The position numbers and the translations under genes are program-made. From a virus: 39,350 nucleotides of DNA. This document shows, one piece after another, positions 8,290-16,900 of the stretch (within the stretch, counting starts at the first letter, position 1; every line of letters begins with the position of its first letter). The notes beneath the pieces were generated by a model that did not search any database, had not been told where the DNA came from, and saw only the letters and a list, made by a program, of their open reading frames with translations. The stretch lies in the IMG/VR virus record IMGVR_UViG_3300022200_000137, positions 1-39,350 of that record; one strand, given 5' to 3'.

Positions 8290-9100
8290 ACCAATATGGG
8301 TAAATAAACCACAAACAAAAAGTACTAATGCACCTGTTATATTTGTAGCAACTCCAGTTCATAGTGAAGTTTCTATTCATTACACTCAATCACTATTAAA
8401 GTTTCAACAAGACTGTTTAAATTCAGGAATATTAGTTTCTTTTTCGTTATTAAAATCATCATTAGTTACTCAAGGAAGAAATCTATGTGTTTCTAATTTT
8501 TTAGAAGAATGTAAAAAAACACCTTATACTCATTTTTTATTTATTGATTCCGACATTGAATTTACATTTCAAACTATTATGAAAATGGTTGCTGCAGATA
8601 AAGATATTATAGCTGCACCTTATCCATTAAAACATGTAGATTGGGATAAAATTGCTAATCGAATAAAGACTCGAAATATTGAAGATGGAGATACTATGTC
8701 AAAACATGGTTTTACATGGCCTATTAAAATGGAGAATAGAGAACAGATTAATGTTATTAATGGTGTAGCAGAAGTATCTCACGCCCCAACTGGATGTATG
8801 TTAATCAAAAGAGACATATTTTATAAAATGATAGAGGCTTTTCCAGATAAAAAAATCAATCAACCTACTATTATTAATGGTAAGCAAGTTGAAAAAGAAT
8901 TTATGTATAATTTCTTTGATTGTTATCATGAGCCCGAAACTAAACGATACTATGGTGAAGACTTTGGCTTCTGTAAAAGATGGACTGAAATAGGAGGTAA
9001 ATGTCACATTTTAGTTGATGAATATATCACGCATGTAGGTGAATATAAGTATACTGGTCGTTTGTTAGATGATTTGAGCTTTACTAAAAAGATTGACTAG
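8273..9100 (+). CDS. Glycosyltransferase, GT-A (GT2-like)
   Basis: A 275-residue protein with a DxD metal/donor site, D92-S-D94 in FLFIDSDIEF, preceded by a conserved R-N (R69, N70) and followed by IIAAPYP. A second region, YGEDFGFCKRWTEIGG, matches the conserved E-D acidic cluster near the acceptor side of GT-A enzymes, and HVGEYKYTGRL follows. It overlaps the GT4 gene by 17 bases, and its ATG follows AAAGGAGC, so the pair is co-translated. The GT-A fold would use a nucleotide sugar with a divalent metal; the substrate is unknown. Together with the previous gene it makes a small sugar-modification cassette inside the structural block. Confidence 0.85.
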   Translation: MQDPSKPIWVNKPQTKSTNAPVIFVATPVHSEVSIHYTQSLLKFQQDCLNSGILVSFSLLKSSLVTQGRNLCVSNFLEECKKTPYTHFLFIDSDIEFTFQTIMKMVAADKDIIAAPYPLKHVDWDKIANRIKTRNIEDGDTMSKHGFTWPIKMENREQINVINGVAEVSHAPTGCMLIKRDIFYKMIEAFPDKKINQPTIINGKQVEKEFMYNFFDCYHEPETKRYYGEDFGFCKRWTEIGGKCHILVDEYITHVGEYKYTGRLLDDLSFTKKID

Positions 9101-9111
9101 TCTATAAAAAC

Positions 9112-9126
9112 CTAGTAAATTACTAG
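9112..9126. repeat. Palindrome in short intergenic gap
   Basis: In the 73-base gap between the glycosyltransferase and the next gene lies CTAGTAA-A-TTACTAG, a perfect 15-base palindrome with one central base. About 20 bases downstream is an AT-rich stretch with TATATT and TATAAA. It could be an operator, or part of a promoter for the following virion gene. Alternatively it is chance in AT-rich sequence. No Shine-Dalgarno precedes the next ATG. Confidence 0.35.
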
Positions 9127-9173
9127 CTTTCAGGTATCATTCCCTGCTTATTTATATTATAAACTATTAAACT

Positions 9174-11531
9174 ATGGCAATATCTAGAATGCAGATGAAC
9201 AGACAATTATACGCAGGAGGTGGTATCATGGATGTCACTCCTAGAGAAAAATTTGGTTTAGGAAGCTCACTTAAAAAATTTGTAAGAAAAATTATACCTA
9301 ATGAAGTAGCTGATATTGCTACTAAGGCAGCTCCTTTTGTAGCTCCATTCAATCCATTACTTGCAGCAGGTATGGCTGGTATAGGTGGGTTTGATCAAAC
9401 AGGTAGTATTAGTAAATCACTAAGATCCGGTGCCTTGACTTATGGTTTAGGAAATTTAGCTAGAGTAGTAGGTGGTGCAGGACCACAATTTGGATTAAAG
9501 GCTCAAGGAGCAGGGACCGGGTTTGGTAGTTACTTTACTTCACCTATGTCTGGTCAACAATTGTTTGGTGCTCAAGCACCTGTTGTAGATTCAGGAGCTA
9601 CAGTTCAATCTTTAGACGAGATAGTTGGACCAGGTGGAGGTATTGAAGAATATTTATATAAAACAGATCCAAGTAAATTAACTTTAGGTCAACAGGCAGA
9701 TATAATTGCACAACAAGTTAGTGGCGGTACACCTAAGACAGGCTATTCAGATATTCTTGGAAGAATAGTTGGTAAAGATGCAACCTTAGGTCAAAGAACA
9801 CAAGCTATAAAAGAACTAGGTGGTAAGGCTTTAAAAGATATTTATACAACTGATAAAGGTAAAGTAGATAAAATGGCATTAGCTGGAACTATTGCTGGAG
9901 TAGGTAGTTATTTAGAAGCTAAAAAATTAGCTGAAGATGCAGGTTTAGTAGATGAAGGTGAAGAATATACAGAAGAAATGTATAATGCAGACAAAGCTAA
10001 GTATGCAGAAAAATATGGTGAATATTTAACACCAGAAGCTTTTGGATTAAAAGATGGTGGTAGAATTGGTTATGCTAATGGTTCTGGTATTTCAAGTATT
10101 AAACTTGAAGATAAAGATTATAACTTTATGGATTTAATAGATAAAGAAGGCGAAGAAGATTACTACATAAAAAAAGCAGAAGAGTTAGATAGAAAATATA
10201 ACCCACAAAATTACACTCAAATCTTACCTAAAGAAAAACCTATGGATCAATACATGTTAAATGAAATTATGAGTGAGAGAGGTATGAATACTTTATCTGA
10301 AGAAACTAGAGATGAAGCAATGAAAATGTATGCAGAAAGAGCTTTTAAAAAAGGACAGATATCTGAAGCAGAATACAATGAAATTATGGGTTATAAAAAA
10401 GGTGGTAGAGTTGGTTATAAAGATGCGGGATTTACTACTGTAAAAGATTTAGGTATTGAAAAAGAAGAAATTGAACCAAAATTTCAATATGATCTAAAAG
10501 ATTTAGATATTGAAAGAGACAAGTCAAAAGTTTTAGTAATGGATAAAGATGGTAGTACAAAAATTATGGATAAAGAAATAGCTGAAACTTTAGGTTTAAA
10601 AATAATTGCAGATAGTTTTGATACAGAGCTAATGAAAAAAGCTAAAGGTGGTAGAGTTGGTTATAAAGATGCCGGACTTAGTAGTTTAGCTGACTATGAA
10701 AGACAAGAAAGATTAGCTGAACTAGAATCTTTAATTGATAAACTTATGACAGAAGAAGGAATTCAAGATAAAGGTTATGCTGCTCGATTGGCAGGTGATT
10801 TAATCAATATGAAAAATAAAGGTATAGACTCCGATAGATTAAAATTCCTTAATGAAAAAAGTGCTTTATATGCTTTACCTACAAATATGAGACCTGAACC
10901 TGAATATTATGATGCTTTAAATGCTTTAGAGAAAAGAACTAACAGAAAACTAGGTTCACCAGAAAAAGGCGAGGAAGGTATTGTATCTTTAGATATAGAT
11001 ATGGGTGATGATGAAGATAATATGATGATGGCTGATGCACCTGGTATTACTTTTACTACATCAGAAAAAAGTTACTTATTTAAAACTTTAGCTGGACAAG
11101 GTGGATCTGATAGATCTTTTACAATGCCACAATTATATGGAATATTAAACAATCCAAATACTCCTACAAATATAGGAGATGCAAAAGCTCTAAAAGCTTT
11201 CTTAAAAATGAAAGGTTTTAAAACAGGTGGTAGAGTACAATATGCTATGGGTAGCCCAGAACAAAATGCAATGGCGGCCTCTGAAGTATCAGGAATACCT
11301 TTAAATATAAACCCTGCAGGAGCTACAGAATTGGACATGAGAGATACTGGTGGATTTGTTCCTCCAGTTGGTGTAAAAGAAAAGGCAGATGATATTCCCG
11401 CAATGTTGTCAAATAATGAATTTGTATTTACAGCTAAGTCTGTAAAAGAAATGGGTGACGGTGACGTCAATAAAGGTGCACAAAGAATGTACGCTATGAT
11501 GAAAAAATTAGAAAACGGAGGAAGAGTATAA
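9174..11531 (+). CDS. Large virion-associated protein with GGR(V/I) repeats
   Basis: A 785-residue protein; the first ATG follows no clear Shine-Dalgarno. The N-terminal 130 residues are Gly/Ala-rich with a short hydrophobic patch (AAPFVAPFNPLLAAGMAGIGG); the middle is charged and helical. GGR(V/I) occurs five times, at residues 295, 410, 492, 685 and the extreme C terminus (782-785). Copies two and three share GGRVGYKDAG and are a 29-base perfect DNA repeat. The C-terminal domain contains DDIPAMLSNNEFVFTAKSVK and GAQRMYAMMKKLENGGRV; I recognise this ending from conserved proteins of marine podoviruses, without a known function. It probably belongs to the virion (ejection or scaffold-type) because of its neighbours. 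This is inference. Confidence 0.7.
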   Translation: MAISRMQMNRQLYAGGGIMDVTPREKFGLGSSLKKFVRKIIPNEVADIATKAAPFVAPFNPLLAAGMAGIGGFDQTGSISKSLRSGALTYGLGNLARVVGGAGPQFGLKAQGAGTGFGSYFTSPMSGQQLFGAQAPVVDSGATVQSLDEIVGPGGGIEEYLYKTDPSKLTLGQQADIIAQQVSGGTPKTGYSDILGRIVGKDATLGQRTQAIKELGGKALKDIYTTDKGKVDKMALAGTIAGVGSYLEAKKLAEDAGLVDEGEEYTEEMYNADKAKYAEKYGEYLTPEAFGLKDGGRIGYANGSGISSIKLEDKDYNFMDLIDKEGEEDYYIKKAEELDRKYNPQNYTQILPKEKPMDQYMLNEIMSERGMNTLSEETRDEAMKMYAERAFKKGQISEAEYNEIMGYKKGGRVGYKDAGFTTVKDLGIEKEEIEPKFQYDLKDLDIERDKSKVLVMDKDGSTKIMDKEIAETLGLKIIADSFDTELMKKAKGGRVGYKDAGLSSLADYERQERLAELESLIDKLMTEEGIQDKGYAARLAGDLINMKNKGIDSDRLKFLNEKSALYALPTNMRPEPEYYDALNALEKRTNRKLGSPEKGEEGIVSLDIDMGDDEDNMMMADAPGITFTTSEKSYLFKTLAGQGGSDRSFTMPQLYGILNNPNTPTNIGDAKALKAFLKMKGFKTGGRVQYAMGSPEQNAMAASEVSGIPLNINPAGATELDMRDTGGFVPPVGVKEKADDIPAMLSNNEFVFTAKSVKEMGDGDVNKGAQRMYAMMKKLENGGRV
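10398..10426. repeat. 29-base direct repeat, copy 1 (codes GGRVGYKDA)
   Basis: A 29-base stretch is identical to bases 10644-10672, 246 bases downstream in the same frame. It encodes K-G-G-R-V-G-Y-K-D-A. It belongs to the GGR motif series of the virion-associated protein. Identity at every synonymous position over 29 bases suggests a recent duplication or selection on the DNA sequence itself. Confidence 0.85.
10644..10672. repeat. 29-base direct repeat, copy 2
   Basis: Second copy of the 29-base sequence of 10398-10426. The two copies diverge just outside the repeat (GCG GGA versus GCC GGA at the following codon), so the conserved block is sharply bounded. Confidence 0.85.
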
Positions 11532-12406
11532 TGGCAGAACAAACAACAATATCAAGACCAGCACCGTATTTAGAAGCGGCAGGTGAAAAATTTATAGATC
11601 TAGCATCACAACTAGCCGGTCAACCAGTTGATACAAGTAAATTTGCACCCACGATTGCAGGACAAAATGTTTTAACACAAGCAGCACAACAACAAGCCGC
11701 AACTCAAGCGGGCCTTGGTGCTTTAACCTTTGATCCAACAACTGGAGCAGTTACTGGTGCTGGTGCAGGAACAGGTGTTGCAGGCTATCAACCATTTTTA
11801 CAACAAGCTGCAGCTTACTCTGGACCAACCGCTTATCAACAGTTTATGTCTCCTTATCAACAAGAAGTTATTGATACATCTTTATCAGAGTTTGATAAAC
11901 AAAGACAAATTGCAAGACAACAATTATTGGGTTCACAAGTTGCACAAGGTGCTTTTGGTCAAGGTAGAGGACAAATTGGTGAAGCAGAATTTGCTGCACA
12001 ATCTTTACAAGACAGAGCATTATTAGAAGCACAATTAAGACAGCAAGGATTTAGTCAAGCACAACAAGCCGCGGCTCAAGCACAAGCTCAACAGGCAGGT
12101 CTTGCTTCATTACAACCTTCATTAGCACAATCACAAATACAACAATTAGGTGCTGCAGGTACAGGAAACTTAGCTTACCAACAAGCAATACTAGATGCGG
12201 CAGCTCAAGGAGCTCAAATGTCTGCATACGAACCTAGAGAAAGATTAGGATTCTTAGGTTCAGCAATTGGTGGAATGTTATCTGGTCAGCCTCAAGCTTA
12301 CTCAACTCAAACAACTGCACCAGCTGCAGGTTCAGTGGGTCCACTAGGTCAAGCTTTATCTACGGGTTTAAGTGTTTATGGTTTAGGTAGTTTATTTGGG
12401 AGATAA
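11531..12406 (+). CDS. Gln/Ala-rich internal virion-type protein
   Basis: A 291-residue protein with very high Ala and Gln content and long helical stretches (QAQQAAAQAQAQQAGLASLQ near residue 175). The N-terminal segment SRPAPYLEAAGEKFIDLASQLAG is followed by a Gly/Thr-rich linker. The C terminus is Gly-rich (GPLGQALSTGLSVYGLGSLFGR). Such Ala/Gln-rich helical proteins, located between large internal proteins, are typical of podovirus virion-internal or head-tail proteins. The ATG overlaps the previous stop and follows GGAGGAAG. Exact role is inferred from composition and position; no enzyme motif is visible. The other-frame ORF inside it is a by-product of CAA/GCA codons. Confidence 0.7.
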   Translation: MAEQTTISRPAPYLEAAGEKFIDLASQLAGQPVDTSKFAPTIAGQNVLTQAAQQQAATQAGLGALTFDPTTGAVTGAGAGTGVAGYQPFLQQAAAYSGPTAYQQFMSPYQQEVIDTSLSEFDKQRQIARQQLLGSQVAQGAFGQGRGQIGEAEFAAQSLQDRALLEAQLRQQGFSQAQQAAAQAQAQQAGLASLQPSLAQSQIQQLGAAGTGNLAYQQAILDAAAQGAQMSAYEPRERLGFLGSAIGGMLSGQPQAYSTQTTAPAAGSVGPLGQALSTGLSVYGLGSLFGR

Positions 12407-12408
12407 TA

Positions 12409-13959
12409 ATGGCATATAATGTTTTTAAAAGACCTATGTTTAAACGAGGTGGCTCGACTACCGGAACAGGGATCATGTCTCATGTTGAGTCTAAAACAAT
12501 AGGTGGTGGAGCTATTAGTGGAAATAATATGTCCAATAATAGAACAGGATTTCAAGCGCCTATTCTAACTATTGGTGAAGGTATGGCTAGTGAATTAGCT
12601 AGAGGTAAACCTGGATTTACTTCTACACCTTTTGCTCAATATTCAAGTCCAATAGGACCAACTAGAACAGGATTTCAAGCAGCTTTAACTAGATTTCCAA
12701 GAGCTCTTCCATTAGGTTTATATGGAGCAGGTGCAGGACTAGGTATAGGCCTTGGTTCTTTAGTTGATTTTTATGCTCAATCTACCAAAACACCAGAACA
12801 AATGAGAAGAATTAAAGAAATGAGTGAATTTGGAATAATGGATGAAACAAATTTAGATGTAGGCGATGCTTTATCTTATATAAAAGCAGGTGGTGAAATA
12901 GGTGAAGCACCAGGATTCTTTCCAAGAGGTGGTAAAGAGAAATTTTTTAGAGATAGAGGTTTAGATTCAAACACAGGATTACCTATTGAAAAGAAAATAG
13001 AAGAAACTATTGTAGAGGAAAAAGAAAAACCAATAGTAGATCAAATAGAAATACCAGAACTAAAAGAAAAACCTACAGAAGAACAACCAAAAACTTTTGA
13101 AGATGTTTATGAAACTGAAAAGAAAAGAATAGAAAAGTTAATAGGTGATGATGACAATAAAGGTATGGTTGCAATTGCATTATCAAAAGCAATTGGAACA
13201 CCTGGAACAATAGCAGATAAAGCTGCAGCTCTTAATGATCAATTATTAGGAATAATGAAAGGTAAAAAAGCAGAGAAAAGAGATATTGCTAAATTAGCTT
13301 ACACTGCAACTAAAGAAATTGAAAAAGCTAAAATTGCTGCAGGTAAAGAATCTTATAGTGAGAAAATGGCTAACGAAATTAGACAATATCAAACTACACT
13401 AAGAGATCCTAAATCTAGTAAAGAAGCTAAAGACTATGCACAAGAACAACTATCTATATTAAAAAGTACAATAGATATTATAAATCCAAAAGCTAGAGAA
13501 GGTTTAACATCTACAGATACGGCATTACTAGCTGGATTAGAAAAAGCAGCAGATAAAGTTAAAAGACTTTCAAAAGACCCCACTTCAACAGCTTACAAAA
13601 ACGCTTTAGATGAATATAATTTAGCTAGAGTAGCTGTTTCTAAAAATCCTAGTTTACTTGATTTTATAGAGTTAGCTGATGCTCAAATAAAAGCAACTCA
13701 AGGACTTAAAGATGGTGGGAGAGTAAATAGAGCTATGGGTACTCCTGAATCAGGTGAAACACCAACAGCTCCAGTACAAAAATTATCATTTGCAGAATTA
13801 AGAAATAGATTACCAAAAGAAATTACAGATGATGTGATTAGATTAATTTCAAGTAGTGAAGAAGCATTACAGGATTTTGCATACATCAGAACTCAAGGTG
13901 ATGTAAATAAATTTAATATGAAATATGGGGTGAATGCAGTTCTGCCTGCCCAAGCGTAG
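12409..13959 (+). CDS. Virion-associated protein, GGR family
   Basis: A 516-residue protein starting MAYNVFKRPMFKRGGSTTGT, a Gly/Arg-rich N terminus I associate with marine podovirus virion proteins. It has a hydrophobic Gly-rich stretch near residues 100-120 (ALPLGLYGAGAGLGIGLG), an acidic Lys/Glu helical region (KIEETIVEEKEKPIVD) and a GGRVNRAMG motif at 436-444. That last element matches the GGRVQYAMG of the preceding large protein, so the two share a module. The final 80 residues contain LSFAELRNRLPKEITDDVI. A role inside the capsid or in DNA ejection is inferred from gene order. The ATG follows GGGAG. Confidence 0.68.
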   Translation: MAYNVFKRPMFKRGGSTTGTGIMSHVESKTIGGGAISGNNMSNNRTGFQAPILTIGEGMASELARGKPGFTSTPFAQYSSPIGPTRTGFQAALTRFPRALPLGLYGAGAGLGIGLGSLVDFYAQSTKTPEQMRRIKEMSEFGIMDETNLDVGDALSYIKAGGEIGEAPGFFPRGGKEKFFRDRGLDSNTGLPIEKKIEETIVEEKEKPIVDQIEIPELKEKPTEEQPKTFEDVYETEKKRIEKLIGDDDNKGMVAIALSKAIGTPGTIADKAAALNDQLLGIMKGKKAEKRDIAKLAYTATKEIEKAKIAAGKESYSEKMANEIRQYQTTLRDPKSSKEAKDYAQEQLSILKSTIDIINPKAREGLTSTDTALLAGLEKAADKVKRLSKDPTSTAYKNALDEYNLARVAVSKNPSLLDFIELADAQIKATQGLKDGGRVNRAMGTPESGETPTAPVQKLSFAELRNRLPKEITDDVIRLISSSEEALQDFAYIRTQGDVNKFNMKYGVNAVLPAQA

Positions 13960-13967
13960 GAGGTTAA

Positions 13968-16900
13968 ATGGCTGAAGAAGATAAAGGTATATTCGGTGGT
14001 CTTTTTTCCGAACCTCAAGAAGAAATTAAACCAGAAACAGTTGGTGCATTAGATTATATTACTGATATTCCTGTAGGTTTTGTAAAAGGGGTTAGTCAAG
14101 CTGTTCAAGGGTTACTTCAAATGGGTGCAATGCCTATTGACTATTTAGCGGATACAAATTTAATTACTGCAATTGATAATATTTTTGAAAAGATAACTCC
14201 TGAAACAGATACCTCTGTTGGAGATATTAGTGCTGTCATAGGACAGTTTGCAATACCTGCAGGTGCTATGGTTAAGATAGCGAATGGTATTTTAAAATTA
14301 AGTAAAGCAAGTCAAATAGTAAAATTAAATAGTTTACCAACAATAGGTGCTAAAGGAGCTGAGCTTGCAAAAAGAGCAGGTTACTATGGTTCTATTGGTG
14401 GTATTACAGACTTTGCAGTATCAACGCCTGGAGATCTTACCACATTATCTGAAACACTTGGTTTTGGTGAAGCTTATAAAGGTGATGAATTAGAAGGCTC
14501 TGCAAAAGCTGCAGAATTTTTTAAAGAAAAAATTAGATTTGGTGCTGAAGGTGCTGTGTTAGGTGGTGGTATCACTGCTGCATTACCAGTTGCAGGAACA
14601 GTAGGTATGAAATATGGATTGATCCCAGCAGGTAAAGCTACGGCTTATGTAGGTGGTAAAGCATTGAGAGCTATAGACTATACAGTATTTAATCCATTAA
14701 GTAAAGTTATTGGTAGCGAAACGGTTGGAGCTGGTGCAAAAACCACAGCAGAATTTTTAGGTAATCAAACAACAGCTTTAAGAAAAAAATTAAATATACC
14801 AGATCCAAAAGAATGGAAATTTTATGACTCTAGTCCTAATGCACCTTTACAAGAAAGATTGTTAAAAAGATTAGACAATATTAAAAATGCATTTAAATCA
14901 GATGGACCCTTATCAATTAGTCAGGCAGAAGATTTAAGAAAATATGAAAACTTAGTACAAAAAGATGAGAAGACTTTAGTTAAGTTAATGAATGGTATTG
15001 ATAAACAATTTAAAGAAATAGCTAAAGGTGCTGATATATTAGAACTTCCCAAATACTTACAAACAGCTAAACTAAAATATCCTAAACCAATTACAGCTGT
15101 TGACGATGCTATTTATTTAAAAAATAATGATGCACTATATGATTACATACAAGCTCAAAGAGTTGGTCAAAGAATTGATGGTAGAACTGTATATAAAGAT
15201 TCAGAAGAAGCTTTAAAGTTTTTAGATAAATTACCTAAGAATGTACAGAACAATGCAAAAGAATTAAAAAGAAGAATTAATGATTTAGGATTACAGTATG
15301 GAAGATTGTTATCTGAAAATACTGATCAAGCTCTTAAAGATTTAGGTGCAACTATTGTTAGTAATGGTGGTGCATATCTAAAACAGGTGTTTAGTGTGAT
15401 GAAAAATAAAGCTTATGAATTTGATCCAACTAAAGTAGCAAAAGCTAGAGATTTTTTTATTAAAACAACTATACCTAAAATAGAAAACCAAACTCCAGAA
15501 ATCATAACTGATTTAATGAAGAGTAAAAATATTACTAGACAAGAAGCAATAGAATTATCAGCAGATAATACTATGGCACAATTAAAAAAATCTTTAATTG
15601 AAAGTAATAGAAGTCCTGAGACTTTATTTAAATTAATAGCTGACACATTTAAAATAGATAAAAAAGGTGTGTTATTAGATGTAGCACAAAAAACTATTAA
15701 AGAAGGTAAAGATGTTGGTGTGTTTACTTCTGAAGGTAAATTAATAAAAGCTGGTGGTGATCTACCTACTATCATGAAAAGAGTTATGGATGATGAAGGA
15801 TTAGAAAAAGTTACTGGTGCATTCTTAGAACCATTAAAAGATTACAGAGCTGCTGTAACTGATACTTTTTTACAAACAGCTAAACAAGTACATAAGAAAA
15901 ACTTTTTCGACAAGTTTGCAGATAATGCATTAGCAAATGGTTATGCATTTAGATCGGTACAAGATGCAATTAATAAAGGTGTGCCTAATGCTAACAATTT
16001 AACATCTGTTACTGCAGATTTAGCTCCTGGTAGTAAAACATTTGATTTATTTGAAAGTAAATTATTTAAAGAAGGTATCTCAAGAGATGGTACTAAACAA
16101 ACTGGATTATACACGACTCCAGAAATAGCAAACGCGGTCAAAGGAACTGAAGAGTATTTAACAAGGATGTATGACATACCTTTATACAGTGCTTTGATGT
16201 CAGTTAAAGCTGCAGGTCAAATTGGTAAAACAGTATTCTCACCTATGACACAATTAAGAAACGTATCGACTGCATCATTCTTTGCATTAGCGAGTGGATT
16301 AATTGGTGGTAGAGTTAGTTTAACAGATGCATTTAAATTAATGGCTGATGATATTTTTCCAGGTAAATTTGTAAGTGCTGCAGATGTAGCTAAGAAAATG
16401 GAAGATAGAATAGCTAGAGGTGTTGTAGATCAAAACATTGAGGTTAATGAAATTAAAACAGTTTTAGAAAAAGCTAAGAACGGTAAATTTACTTTATCTG
16501 CTTTAATGGAATCACCTATTGTTAAAAAAGCTTTTGATTTGTATCAAGGTGGTGATAACGTTTGGAAAATATATGCTGATGATTTTTATCAAGATGCATT
16601 AACAACAGCATTTAAACACACTACTAAAAAAGATATACAAGGTGATGCTGTTATTAGAGATAATATTATCGATTGGTATAGAACCGTTGGTAAACAAGAT
16701 GATGTTGTAGCAGATTTAGTTAAAGCCAATGATGAAATAGCTAAAATAGATGATGCATTAAAAACTGCAGATAATGCAAACAAACAATCTTTATTAAATC
16801 AAAAAGAAAATTTAGTACAAAACTTTAAAGATATAAAAGATATATCAGCTTATCTAGTAACCAATACTATACCTACATATAGTAAAGTACCTGCTATTAT

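Noticed and set aside
15413-16783. Several 60-120 residue minus-strand ORFs inside the large ejection-protein gene
   Set aside because: They are antisense shadows of the Lys/Asp/Ala-rich coding strand; no start signals.
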